Shown here piece by piece: positions 48,154 through 60,306 of a stretch of DNA of 64,000 bases. Source of the DNA: Endocalyx cinctus (Eukaryota; Ascomycota; Sordariomycetes; Amphisphaeriales; Apiosporaceae); contig BCKC01000001.1 in NCBI GenBank assembly GCA_001600455.1, positions 6,288,441 to 6,352,440 of the forward strand, read 5' to 3'. How positions within the stretch are numbered: the first letter of the stretch is position 1; every line of letters starts with the position of its first letter. Made by a program: the position numbers and the translations under genes. The notes under the pieces were generated by a model that was not told the origin of the DNA, made no database searches, and saw nothing but the letters and a program-made list of their open reading frames with translations.

Positions 48154-51100
48154 ATCTGACCTGACGAATTGCCTCTTCTAGAAAGGAAAAGAAAAAAAAA
48201 AGAAAAATAAAATAAAAAGAAGGAAAATAAAAAGTAAGAGGACGGATTAAAGGAGGAGCGGATGGTGGGCCGAAAACGGTATACCTATGGATGTATTCTC
48301 AGGTATACAATAAGCGGTAGGAGGTACTAAAAATGCCTGAAACGATCAGTGAGCCAACGAAAATGAGGTAGATCCGCAGATATGAACCGCGAGACTTGCA
48401 TTTCCAAACAAATAAAAATAAATATTCAAATAACAACTATTAGAAAAGCATCACGATATGTACATACCCAGTAGCAACATGCAAAATATTATACTTGGTA
48501 AGAAGGTATAATATGTAGGGTAGGTTTCCGTTCTGCACCTTTACCAAGGGTTTAAAATGATGATGATCAAGAAATTCTAGTCCTGATAGGATATTGATTA
48601 ATATGGAGTAATCCACCAGATAACTAGGTACACTACTGTGCAAATGCGGTATGCCAAAAGGGTAAGCTGGCAAAGCTGGCGAGCTGGCAAGGTACCAGTG
48701 ATGGGAGGAGGGCGGTATAGAGAAACGTGGAGGATGAAGAGTGGATAATGAAATACTTACGGTTTGATTACCTCGAAAAAGGGCCTTTCCGCGACAATAA
48801 GAACTGGTAAGTACAAGGAATTGAAGTACAGTAAAAGTTGTGGGCGATTAGTATATACAATAAAAATCTAATGCACCAAAGCATTGTGGCATTGTGGCAC
48901 CGGGCTTTTACGTAGAAATGTAGGTTTTATTCGTTCTAATCTTTTTTGAGACGAAGCGCAGACTACGGCCTTAAAAAAGCAAATATACTACGATACACGT
49001 GTATGGACATATGGACAAATGGACATATTACCTAGGTATTAAGTACCAGAGTAAAGACGCTTACGGTAAATAGTGTAAAGCATATGTCATTACATTTCAA
49101 TGCGCCGAATTGTACAATAGAAGAGGGCATTCGCGATATATCAACTTATATGCTCCGTCCATTACTGTGTATGAATATCATGGTTGTATCCACATTCCTT
49201 GGCCGAGAAGTACATAGTATATATTTCGCATAATAGTAGTTGTAAAGGAGACCCCTGATATTACAGCAAAGTAATATGATGATCACACTCCGTCCGAGAA
49301 ATTTCATTGGAGTTTTAGATCACCAATTTGGATTAACGGCGACTGACACCTACTGTTTATGTGGTACATGATTGCTTTCCGTAAGCTGACGGTTCATGCA
49401 CTCCTATAAAAGGGATCAAAACTTGGGATGAAATACGGTACCTCGTCAATAAGTTTCTATCATCTCTTGATGAATTACTGTATATATAATGAATCCAGTA
49501 GGGACTTTCATCTGGAAGCCCTGGAAGCCCTTACCCATGCCGCTTTTAAACCAGGTCTAAGCTCTACAGGTACCCATTCTGTCAATTTTGTCCAACCACA
49601 TGACATAACATCCATGGATACCCGTCGTAGCCGTCAGTCTAAATATATCTCTGCTTCAATGGATATACTGTAACGAACGTAAAGCAGTCGTTTCAATGCT
49701 TAGAAATTTTTTTTTTGTGTGTATTTACTATGTAATTAAGCGGTACGGAACTTGACTCTTTAAATTATTATGATTATTCGAAACTTCATCTACTTTCTTT
49801 CTCAGAAATCAGCGTTCAAGACGTGCGTGAAAAAACATTGCGATAACGACAGCTTTAGAGAATTTGTCGGAATATATGTATATACCGATAGCCCTTTAGT
49901 TTGGCTACTCGCCCACCATCATCCTTAGCGCCACTAAGCGTACCATAATCAACGTTAGCCTCGAGCTATGTTATCACGAGTATCTACCGCCCTAGAGTTC
50001 CACAACTTTCTCGTGAAGGATTCAGGGTTAACATACATCCAATGCGTATGTATATATAAATATTGAAGATGCGTCATGCAATGGTCCGAGCAACCCGACC
50101 ACCGAGACCGGAAGCTTATCCGGGAAGAAATTCTGTTCAGTTTGCCGTATCGCATCTAGACTAAGGGGATGTGTGTTACACTACTTATATGTAGTGTATG
50201 CAAGTACACGCGCGCCTAATCCTTGGTGGGCCAACTACCTAGGTATACTACCTGCGCAGCTGCAGAAGGGTGGCGCTCACTCGTGGAGTAGGAAGGCTGC
50301 GAACCCACCGGTATCTTCAAAGTTGGCGCTGCAACCAATGAGTTGCCTTGAGAGTTACTTCTAAAATAAGTCATTCCCTTTTGAAATGCTCATAACTCAC
50401 GGTAATAAAACTTCAATCTACATATTCGCATACTGAGTATGTCAATTGATACAAACGAGCTCCAAGAAATAAAATCTGGGAAACGATGCAGAGTGTTGGT
50501 TGAGTCCGATTGAACGGCTACCCATACCTAGTCTGCGTCGTCGTTACTGCGCCTATATGATTCAACATCCGAAAGCCGGGGAGAAACCACGGATTTCGCG
50601 TAGTGGAATCTTCGCTAGCGGCCGAACTTACCAAACCTGATCGCCCAGGAAAGTCTTCCGCATTGAAAGGCTTCCCTTCTTGCGTCGCTCAAGATCACGC
50701 TTCTCGTCCCGGATGTGATGCGACGCTCCAGTAGAGATCCTGCAAATGACGAGCGCTGTATAGGTTTGAATCTTACTGCACTATATGCCGAGAGAACTGC
50801 GAAGTATAATTCATTATATATCCAGAGCAAAATCAGCTTTTCTCTGCGAATTTTGCACTTTGGGAGAATAAACAGCTCGGTTGTGCTCACAATTTTCTTG
50901 TCCGAATAGTTTCGTCTGGTCAGATATCTTGTATCCTGTTATAAGACGTAAGAGCCCACAAATAAGCACTAGCTTTCAATGACCTCGTAGAGTAGTAAGT
51001 ATGTCGAGTGAGATGTGTCCGGTTTAGAGTACTGCGATAGGAGTAGCTCTCCGTTTATCCATACTGTCTTATCTCTCTGTTCAGAGAAGCCTCTTCGGAT

Positions 51101-54100
51101 TACCGAGATAGAAACATATCAGGATAAGGTAACGACTTTGCTCTTGCTCTGGACATTCACCGCGACCAATCCCATGTACTGTTATCTCCACGAAGGGTTG
51201 CAAGAAGCAAATGAATGAGGTTAGAAGAATTTTTCTTTCTTCCTTCTGACGACTTAGCGCTTAAAGATGAGCTGCGGCTGATCAAGCAGCTGTTCTTTAC
51301 CGATCCGAATTCCGGAGCAGCCGATATCTGGCACTGGGCTCATAATGAACAAGAGGCCTAGCAACAACGGGCATATTAACAAAAGAAAAAAAAAAGAAGT
51401 CATGAGATCAGAGGTAAGACGTCTTGGGACGTGAAGGTACCAGCAGGTGGAGCTGAGGAGATGAAAATAAAGTGAGGCGACAACGTAAAGAACCACTTGT
51501 GGGAAACGCTATCTCGTCGTGCATATTGGGCGTATTGGACTCAATTCACTTCAACAAACTCAAAAGATTTTCAACACGATGAAAATACCCTCACGAGTTA
51601 CGTAACGTATAACCGTATAGTTCACGTAATACAAGTCGTTTAGGTAACATTGTGAGGCGAGTTCGATAATAAGATAGGGTGGCTTTGGTAGTATCTGTAT
51701 CCATCGCCGCTGGTACTATTAGCTTTTTGACGAACGATGTGGAGAAGGACTAGGGGGTTGCTATGGTTATTTACCTAATACAGTTATAAGGTAAAATGTT
51801 CGCCTTATTTATGCAACTTATGTATACGTGTATATTTCAATAATTGCTCAATTACCTGCCAACTGAGGATAAAGATGAACAGAGCCTAAACAAAAGCAGC
51901 AATGACGCTAAGCTCGATCTGTGACGATAAAAGCGAAAAAGAAGTTGTAGTGTACGTAGTAGTGAGTAGAATAGACTAGAGAATGCGACAGGTACCGAGG
52001 TGGTGGAAATGTACCGAATCGATTCGTCACGGTTTATTCTTGTCGCAATTCTAAAGAAAGGACATTCAAAAGAACTTACCGAATTAAAGCGGGTGGTACG
52101 AGGGGGGGGGAATGGTAGGGACGCGCGCGCGGTAAGGGACTCGCGGCCTGTGAAACGTCGACTTATTGGCGTTTCATGCCTCTCTCTCTTAATGCTTCAG
52201 ATTACTCTGTGATCTGTCAGGGGTAAACTGCAGGGCCGGCTGATCTTTCCGACCAATCCTATCGAACGATGGTTTTAAAGAGGACGCATATGAAAACGCC
52301 GGAATGGGAAAACTTGAAGAAATTCATGCGTCCTTGATTTATTATACTATGCAATCTATACGAAGCTGATCGGACCTGTTAACCATATTGAAGAGGTTAT
52401 GCATTGATTGGAGGGAAGGGGGGTGATGCGACTGTGATAGTAAGAAGGATGACGACGGGCCGGGACCAACGAATTCGTAGAAGATAGACAATTATAGAAT
52501 CAGGTTCAGGTACAAAGGATCGATCAGGTTGGAAGCCTGACAGCCTGAATAGATTAGGTATTGATGATTATTGGCCCGGATTGATATTCTCGATACGGAC
52601 TGGTTCAAACTTGCTAAGTAGTATATAAGGGAATATGATGTGAAACCTGGAGTTTCTGAACAGGGTTCCTGTCAAAGAGCTTCCGATTTGGTAACAAGAA
52701 CTGTTCTTTATGGGGACTTCAGGTACGGGAAGCAACATAAGCACTATTACATTACTAAACGAAGCGAGCACAGCAATAATGTCCCATAAATCTATACTTG
52801 TATACCATTTATATAATTTATATATTGGTAGTGGAGAAGATAGGAGACATAAAAAAAATCTAAATAGCCTCATGATGCAGTATAGTGGAGGAAGATATGA
52901 AAAGGTAGAAAACTCTTCTATACTATGGATACTATTATACTCTACTACCTAGGTAGCAGCCCTGAAGTAAAATAGAGTAGGAATTAGGGGTCATGTGAAA
53001 ATGCCTCGAGGGACTGATATGAAAAAAGTAGTGCAACCAATGATATGAAGTTGTCTTAGTATCATTTGGGTGTGGTTATTTTGTTGATTATTTGGGGTGT
53101 CCTTGTAAAAAATAAACAGAGGGAATAGGAATTATTGGTGGAAGAGGGGGGGTGATATTAGAGTAGGGATAAGTTGTTTAGACGCCGGTTTTTTCTTTAT
53201 TTGTGCCGTTAATGCAGATGCGCCCAACTTCACACCCAAAGAGAGAAAAAAAATTATTTTCTTGGTCAACAAAATAGAAAAGAAAAAAAAAGGAAAATAA
53301 ATAAATAAATAATAAAACAATAAAATATGGAAAAATACTAATCAAACAAGACAACTCAACTCAACTGATTAGGCTATCTTTTCTTCATTTTCTTTTTTCC
53401 CTCTTGGAATATTCTTCTCGACTTTCTCCATACCTAGGTACTATCTCCTTCTACTATTTACGTCGATGGATAGTAATTATTCTATTGAAGGCCCGTGATC
53501 AAAATATTCTAGGTTCCAAGGTTATTAGAACTGGTCATCAGCGGTGATCAGCTCTCTCTATCGATTGAAACTTTCTTTTCTCTCCCCTGTTGATCAAATA
53601 TATTACACTACATTTACACAGTACTTTGTATACCCTGTGCCAGCATACTAATAATACTTATTTCTTTCGCTACCCCATTTGGTATCCGTTGTAAATAGCA
53701 ACAGTTACTGTGACGCTTGAAAATCTCTCCCTTTTTGGGGGTTTTAATGCTCCAGCAACGTTCTAAAAACAAATATTCGAACCCCAACCAACGCCATTTC
53801 TTCAGCCCCGAATTCACCCAAAATATTCCCACTAAATTTTTTTTTTCTTTCTCTCTGCTGTATTCCAACCGAGAGAGATAGAACCTAAAAAAGGTATTAT
53901 TATTTTTTTTGCGCTTAAACGATCAATCAAATTTTCGTCAGACAGAGAAAACACTGCCTCACGCTACCCTTAAACACTAAACTTACCATTCTTTCTCATA
54001 TTCTTGGTTTTTATCGTTCCAGCCTCTCCAGACACTACCTATAGTCACAGTATTAACTGTAACGGTTTATGACCTCTAACACATATACGGTTTGGCAAAA

Positions 54101-54433
54101 CAATTCACCCCCTTGCGAGCTTCGAGTCTGGAAAGTTTGGTGCTGCTTGGCCTTCTTTCTATTTTCAAGTTCTAGATTTCTAAATATTGATATCCTACGT
54201 ATCTGTATATGTATACTCTCTATACATACGTGGAAACCCACCTTACGCATCACTTCGTCCACTAAGCATACGTTATCATCTGCAAACTGCCAGAAAAAAA
54301 AATAATAACCATATCAACAAATTTATCTTTGAACCAGTCACAAGCAGAGACACAAGAGAAATTGTGCACCTCCGCGCCAATCAGCTTTTCATTCATCCGA
54401 CCATACATTACTTTTTTGGTCCATTCAGAAACA
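48154..54433. other. Gene-poor AT-rich block, 6.3 kb
   Basis: No confident gene. Contains four copies of TACCTAGGTA (49029, 50236, 52946, 53431), a CTGGC-rich motif (48662-48700), A/T homopolymers and the exon-like remnant described separately. Short frames with hydrophobic runs (for example 52568-52873, minus) are AT-driven. Confidence 0.5.
50632..51480 (-). other. Unresolved membrane-protein gene or remnant
   Basis: Several minus-strand pieces look like exons with splice-like borders, but I could not join them into one model. At 51480-51420 a hydrophobic stretch (VLYVVASLYFHLLSS) precedes a GTACCT donor. From 51357, after GTTGCTAG, comes LLFIMSPVPDIGCSGIRIGK then EQLLDQPQLIFK. At 50739-50632, bounded by TTTGCAG and GTAAGT, lies ISTGASHHIRDEK then RDLERRKKGSLSMRKTFLGD. 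Between them stops interrupt every frame. It may be a multi-exon membrane protein with very short exons, or a decaying copy. Family unknown. Confidence 0.25.
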
Positions 54434-56316
54434 ATGGTGTCCTTCTCGTGTGAGGTAATAATTCCTAAAATTTAAAGCCCGAAGGCGCCTGACATCACAC
54501 TTTCTTTTTTTTCCCCCAGTACCCCCCCATCCCCCCCCCCTTTACGCAAGCAATACACGATATTTCGCGTTGCGCTTGTTTCTTCATCTCCCTTCTTCAC
54601 TCCACCCCATAAAACCCATACAACCCATACTCTGATCACCACACCATAACTTATCACCCCCCCTGGGAGTTGATCGTCCATCTTCCCGTCATCGTATACA
54701 CCCCGTTACCCACGATACCCTGTCTTCACTAATCCTTCCCACCCCATAATATATTTCGTCCGTCCCATCGCTCTCCCGTCTCCTGACATCTTTCCACCCC
54801 TCGACCCCTCCAACCAGATAAAACATACACCCCCCCCCCCCCCCCCCCCCCCCCTTCATCTTGTAAAATCCAATTGTATTCATATATTCTCTGCTACATA
54901 TCTTTTATACCAATCTCCTTTCTGTATAGTCTAACCTGTATATTTCTCTGTCCATAGGCGTGCGGTGATGTTTTAACCAAGAAGAAACTCGACCCACACA
55001 GAAATCATTGTCGAGGCGCTACCTATACCTGCCTTGATTGTATGGTTCATTTTTCTGGTACCGATTATCGCACTCATACAGTGAGTCAACCAAGTTATGA
55101 GTCTCTCAATGTACTGAGGCTAACGCCCCGCTGCTAGACCTGCATCTCAGAAGATCAGAAATACCAAGGTGCTCTCTATAAATCGAAGAGACAGAAACCC
55201 AACGAACCCGAAACCAAAAATCAACCGAAAGCCATGGCGCAGCGCGCATATGTCGAGGACGTGGCGGAAGTGTTCGAGTACCAGGATTATGAGATCCGCG
55301 ACTCGGATAACGATGATAGCAAGTCGATTGGCGAGTGCCCGCCCGAGGCACCTACGCCGCCGCCAGCGGTTGCGGACGCCAACGTAAATGTCTTTGACTA
55401 CCTAGTAGGCGTAACACCGACCGTGTCCCACGTCAACCTACAACCCCAGCTTAATTTCGGTGAAATGTCCGGCGGTCGTCAGCTCGTAAAATTCGAAGAG
55501 GAAGCATTTGTAGAACCAGCCGAATACCTAATGGACGGAGACGATATGGTCCAGTACGGCGACGAAGCTGTTCCGTATAGTGAATTTGCTACGCCGGCAC
55601 CAAAAGCGCACCGCAAGAAGACGAGGGACGGTGAAGCCAAGAAGGATAAGAAGCGGAAGCGATTACATATAGAAACGAGTCCGGCTGCGCTCGGATCGAT
55701 GATGGGTGATGAAGTCATGACTGATGCCCCTCCAGTCTTGCATTCCGGCTTGACTGGCGGCCTCAGTCGCATGATGCGCCCTCCCCAGTTCCCACCATCC
55801 CCAGACTACTCTGGCGGCGATGGCGGCGAACGCTCACCTGCAAGCCCTATAAAGAAGACGAAGCACACCAAACGAACCAAGCCCCACCGATCAGACAGTC
55901 TCGGCAACAACTTGAAAGCCCTCATGTCGGGCTCGTCGAAATCCAAGGTATCTAAGAAGAGGAAGTCATCGTCGGATAAGAAAGAGAAGAAGCACCGACA
56001 CCGTTCATCTCACGGGAAGGCCCCGAAGTTGATCGAATATCGCGCCAAATCGAACGAAGAGAAAGAAAGCGAAAGCGGCGCATTGATACTCTACAAGCCC
56101 AGATCCGACCTGTTCCTGAGCCTCTGCAACAAGGGTCCCGAGAGTGAACGCGGATGCAGCGTCAACAAGGCGCTGAAGAGGTACCACCGCGAGCGGTCCT
56201 CGTCCGGCACCAGCCTCGGAAAGGCTACAGAGGAAAAGGAGCTGTGGCGGTCGTTGCGCATGCGCCGTAACGAGCGCGGCGAGATCGTCCTTTTCTCCCT
56301 CGACGAGGAATTGTGA
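54434..56316 (+). CDS. LYAR-type C2HC zinc-finger nucleolar protein
   Basis: Three exons (54434-54454, 54958-55080, 55138-56316) give 440 aa. Exon 1 is only 21 nt (MVSFSCE) and is separated by a 503-bp intron, the longest in the window. The N-terminal zinc fingers read SCEACGDVLTKKKLDPHRNHC and TYTCLDCMVHFSGTDYRTHT-TCISEDQKYQG, the diagnostic LYAR C2HC pair. The remainder is acidic then Lys/Arg-rich (KKDKKRKR, KSKVSKKRKSSSDKKEKKHRHR), fitting nuclear or nucleolar localisation. A conserved-looking C terminus (LFLSLCNKGPESERGCSVNKALKRYHRER, ELWRSLRMRRNERGEIVLF) follows. LYAR proteins bind nucleic acid and support ribosome biogenesis. A gene call starting at 55234 would lose the zinc fingers. 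It converges with PEX10. Confidence 0.9.
54830..54854 (+). repeat. C25 homopolymer in intron 1 of the LYAR-type gene
   Basis: 25 cytosines within a long C/T-rich intron (other C runs at about 54523-54540 and 54656-54664). Confidence 0.9.
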
Positions 56317-57105
56317 GAAACAATACTAATTTAGAAAAGGGGGAGCATATCATAGACATTTTGACGGCGTTTTATTTTTGCTTTGGTGTTTTTTCTTTTT
56401 CCTTTGTTTTTGCTTTTCTTGGATCATGATACCTCCGGCGTGAACATTAGATCTGGGAAAGGGTATACGCGTCTGTATGCGCTTGCATAATCCGGAACTC
56501 TTGAGCTGGACTTGGAGCTTCATACAGCGAAATGGAAGGAAGCATCGCGGCGGTTGGGGCGGTTAGGGGTGACACGACGATATGGACGTCGGGGACAATT
56601 AATGTGCACGGGGATTTTCTTCACTTGAGAGATCTTCTTCTTCTTCTTCTTCTACCCTTCACCCTTCTTCACTGTTATTTTTTTTTTTTTTTATTGTTTT
56701 CGATAACTATGCTTGTTGTGGAAGGGGTGGGTGGGTGGATGATTTGATTGATCTCTTTCTAGTTCATTTGCATAAAATAACTTAATTTATTTTCAGTTAT
56801 TTTCATATTTGTTATGTATCATTTCGATTTACCATATCACTCTGGATTTGTACGAAAACGTATCGAGAGGTGGAGGTGGTAATACACAGTCGTAGAGCTG
56901 TTTCGCTACACGGCGTGCTTCTTTAAGAATAGAGAAGATGATATGTACATTACAAATAAAAGTTTTTTTATACAATACAATTCAAACAATTTTTCATTAC
57001 AGTTTTAAATCCATTACTTCTTTTTCTTGTCTTTGGTTTCAAGACTCTTTCACACTGCTTGTTCATGTTCTCCGTGCCTCGTCGTAAAATAGGGGTAAGG
57101 GATGA
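56317..57105. other. Convergent 3' spacer with CTT repeat
   Basis: Between the LYAR-type gene and PEX10 ends. Contains a CTT/TTC triplet run at about 56633-56653 and a T16-18 run near 56680. No gene recognised. Confidence 0.5.
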
Positions 57106-58395
57106 CTACCCAACGCGTAACGGAAGGATATGCTGTATCATAGCCTCCCGCCGACACAGCGGACACTCGGGCTTCTCCCTGACCCAATCCCCGATGCAGA
57201 GCCAGCAGAAGACGTGACCGCACTGGGTCGCGGCCGGGTCCTTCAGCTCCTCCAGGCAGAGCGTGCACTTGCGCTGCTGACCGCCCTTGATCCAGCCCAT
57301 CGTCCCGACGTCGGCGAGGTCGTACCTCGCCGCGCCCTCGTCCGCGTTTCCGTCCTTTCCGCGCGGCGCGGGCGTATGCGTGACGGCGGCGATATCGAGC
57401 CTTGAATCGGCCGATGACGTTCCCGGGGAAGAAGAAGAAGAAGAAGATCCCGCTACTCCTCCGCCCATCGTCATGGTCGAGAGGAGGAGTTCGTTGTTCG
57501 ACGTGTACGCGTGCTCGTCTAGCGAGACGCCGCCGCCGATCATCGCGGCCGGTAGGGTTCGTTCGCGCGAAGAGGCGGAGGCGGAGGACGCGGAGGCGAA
57601 GGTGTCGAGGGTCGAGCGCACGTGGAGGTAGCCCTGGACGCCCATCTGCACGACGAGGAGCAGGCCCAGAAGCTCGTACCCGGCGCGGTCGGCGGACTCG
57701 CCCACCTTGCGCGAGAACACGTACCGCAGGCCCGATACCCGCTTGCCGAGCTCGTAGTACGACCCCGTGAAGTAGAACAGCGCGAGGCTCGCGGCGTGGA
57801 CGGGCGCGGGCGAGGTTATGGTCGAAAGGTTGGCTAGGAGGTAGGCTTGGATTTTTTGGGACGGGGTCGGACGTTGTTGTTTTCTTTTCGTCGTTGTTGT
57901 TTTTGTCGTATCACCATCGTCGTTCCTATCATCGTCTTTCGAAGAACCAGAAGACCGTAAATTCCTCTGCAACCGAGCCCGTATCCGCGCCCTCACCGAC
58001 GGTAATATCTTCCCGACCGAGTAAGGCACGAGGATGCTGCAAGCTATGTACGCGGCGCGACGGGACAACGAGGGTAACCGCGACCCCTTTTGCTCGACCT
58101 GCACCAGTCCGCAGTACTCCTCCCCTAAGGTGCGGTTGCCGATCAGCGTCGTTAGACACAGGTACAGCAGGTCGGCGGCGACGCGAGACTCGCCGGCCCA
58201 GGCGTGCGCGGATCGGGCCCCCAGCAGGAGTCGGTGGAGCTCCGACAGCTGGCTCGTGAGCAGTCCTTGGAAGTAGGCGTCTTTTTGGTGCGCGCGTATT
58301 ATGTCGGGAGCGAAGGCGTAGGGGTACGGAGAGGGCGAGGTGGATGGAGATGTGGAGGAGGAGGAGGATGGGGGAGGAGGAGAGTCGCTGGCCAT
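57106..58395 (-). CDS. PEX10: Peroxisome biogenesis RING E3 ligase, peroxin 10
   Basis: A single uninterrupted frame of 429 aa. Pex10 with Pex2 and Pex12 forms the peroxisomal retrotranslocation ubiquitin-ligase channel that recycles the import receptor Pex5. The N-terminal Ser/Pro stretch (1-25) leads into AFAPDIIRAHQKDAYFQGLL, then helices of the Pex2/12 domain (EEYCGLVQVEQKGSRLPSLSRRAAYIACSILVPY; ALFYFTGSYYELGKRVSGLRYVF). A variable Ser-rich linker (about 270-335) precedes the C-terminal RING: CTLCLEELKDPAATQCGHVFC then WLCIGDWVREKPECPLCR, a complete C3HC4 pattern. The protein ends QHILPLRVG. It is divergent from the ERD1-like gene across 553 bp. High GC creates several antisense open frames, which are not genes. 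Confidence 0.95.
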   Translation of the reverse strand: MASDSPPPPSSSSSTSPSTSPSPYPYAFAPDIIRAHQKDAYFQGLLTSQLSELHRLLLGARSAHAWAGESRVAADLLYLCLTTLIGNRTLGEEYCGLVQVEQKGSRLPSLSRRAAYIACSILVPYSVGKILPSVRARIRARLQRNLRSSGSSKDDDRNDDGDTTKTTTTKRKQQRPTPSQKIQAYLLANLSTITSPAPVHAASLALFYFTGSYYELGKRVSGLRYVFSRKVGESADRAGYELLGLLLVVQMGVQGYLHVRSTLDTFASASSASASSRERTLPAAMIGGGVSLDEHAYTSNNELLLSTMTMGGGVAGSSSSSSSPGTSSADSRLDIAAVTHTPAPRGKDGNADEGAARYDLADVGTMGWIKGGQQRKCTLCLEELKDPAATQCGHVFCWLCIGDWVREKPECPLCRREAMIQHILPLRVG

Positions 58396-58948
58396 TTTTC
58401 TTCTTTGCTGAGATCCTTCTTTTGATTTTAAGATGATTTTTCCTTTTGATTTCTAATGATGCATGACGAGAACGTTAAAAGGGACGGTAAATAGTAAGTG
58501 AATTGGTTTTCTGGTTCGTTCGTAGTCGTTTGATTACAAGTTTTTTTGTATGTGAATATAAGCTTCATTAAGCTAGAAGAGCATCATAGCCGATAAACAG
58601 TCCAAAATTGAACCTCGGCGCAAAGTTACAATATAATACAGCGATTAGGTTAGCCACATTAAGCCACAAATGGACTCCCCCCAGTTATTGCGTCTCCCGT
58701 ATTTATAGCGCGTTAATGGGCTGTAAGAACAGGGATGGTAGCGATTATACGTGACGTCGCTAATCTCCCTTTTAAAATAATAATTCAATGCCAATCTGGC
58801 AGCTTTGAAAAAAAATGTAGAATTATTGAAAAAAATTTAGCAAGCGAGAACAATCAATAGTTCTTTTTTTCTTCCTTTTTCTTTCTTCCACTCCCTTTCA
58901 TTAGTTTAGCAGGGAATTATTCGATGTGTATTAATATAATCATAAGAA
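58396..58948. promoter_or_regulatory. Shared divergent promoter, PEX10 / ERD1-like
   Basis: 553 bases between two divergent starts; AT-rich with a CT-rich tract just before the plus-strand start (58860-58900). No known element identified. Confidence 0.45.
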
Positions 58949-60306
58949 ATGGACGGTGATCCAGCAGTCGAACCGGAGCTCGACTCCTTTAGCTTGACTT
59001 TCCCGTTACCCTATCGAATAGCCTTCATCGTCGTTCTTGGTTCGTCTTTATTTTTGCGCCTTTACGCTCTTTTACGTTCTAAACAGGAGACACATCTGGC
59101 TAACATTGCGTTTCCAATTGTTTGATTGGTATAGCTGTCTGGGGATGGGGCATTAACCTTCATTACCTTCACCTTCTCAAGATCGACGTCCCGGCCCTGA
59201 TACGATATCCCGGACGGACATCGCCCCATCACCCGACTCATCATCTGTCGACATACCGACTAGCGACCGTCCTTTCGTCCATATTCGGATTCTCCCTGCT
59301 CGTATTCTGGGTCTTCACCCACCGCAACCCGACCCTGGTGCTCGCCTGGGATTGGCTACCGTTGACCTACCTCGTGGTCCTGATCGCCCTCTTCGTCGTG
59401 CCCAAGCTCCGGGACCTATCGAACTCGGGCCGATCGCGGTTCCGATCGACGTTGAAGCGCATCTCGGTCGGCGGCATCGCCGAGGCGAAGGATGGCAAGT
59501 TCGGCGATATCTTGTTAGCGGACGTGCTGACGAGCTACGCCAAGGTGTTCGGGGACCTGTACGTGGCGCTGTGCATGTTCTTCCGCACGGACGGGTCCGC
59601 GACGGCGCGTCCGGACCGCAGCTGCGGCGGGACCGTCGTCGTGCCTTTAATCATGGCGATACCCTCGATCATCCGGCTGCGGCAGTGCCTGATCGAGTAC
59701 GGCCGGGTGCGGCGGGGGCCGATCCGGGAGTCGACCGGTTGGGGGGGTCAGCACCTCGCCAACGCGCTCAAGTACTCGACCGCATTCCCCGTCATCATCT
59801 TCAGCGCGCTGCAGCGGAGCGCCGGCGGAGACGCCGCGTCCCGTACCTTCTACTACCGCCTCTGGGTCGGCGCCTGCGCCGTCAACTCGCTCTACAGCTT
59901 CTACTGGGACGTCACCAAGGATTGGGACCTGACGCTGTTCAGCGGCGAGCGCGAGCGTAACTCCCGCGATCATCCCTTCGGCCTGCGTAGGATCCTCCGC
60001 GTCGGCCCCCCCGGCCTCTACTACTTCGTCATCGGCCTAGATCTGCTGTTGCGGTGCACCTGGAGCCTCAAGCTCAGCCCGCATTTAGATCACGTGGCTG
60101 ATTTCGAGTCCTCTATTTTCGTCATCGAGCTACTCGAAGTCTTCCGTCGTTGGGTCTGGATATTCTTCCGCGTCGAGACGGAGTGGATCCGGAATAATCA
60201 ACATAATACTGGCCCGGCCCTGGACGATATTCTCCTGGGCGATATGCTTCACGGGAATGGTTCTGGTGGCGGTATCGGCCTCGGCAAGTACGAGGACGAA
60301 GACTAG
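58949..60306 (+). CDS. ERD1: EXS-domain Golgi protein, ERD1-like
   Basis: Two exons (58949-59039, 59135-60306) give 420 aa. The acceptor GTATAG produces VVLGAVWGWGINLHYLHLLKID, the conserved opening of Erd1/EXS proteins. Multiple hydrophobic segments follow. EXS landmarks are LADVLTSYAKVFGDLYVALC, RSCGGTVVVPLIMAIPSIIRLRQCLIEY, the HLANALKYSTAFPVI helix, SLYSFYWDVTKDWDL and LEVFRRWVWIFFRVETEW. In yeast Erd1 sits in the Golgi, recycles phosphate released by glycosylation and helps retain glycosyltransferases. It lacks the N-terminal SPX domain found in Syg1/XPR1 relatives, which supports the Erd1 subgroup. The tail is acidic and Gly-rich. It converges with a GT15 mannosyltransferase. Confidence 0.9.

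Noticed and set aside
52568..52873. 101-codon minus-strand frame with hydrophobic segments
   Set aside because: Hydrophobicity follows from AT-rich sequence; no conserved motif and no clear link to the exon-like pieces at 50.6-51.5 kb.
57402..57837. Arg-rich and Ala-rich plus-strand frames over PEX10
   Set aside because: GC-rich antisense shadows of the PEX10 gene, which has a full RING domain on the minus strand.
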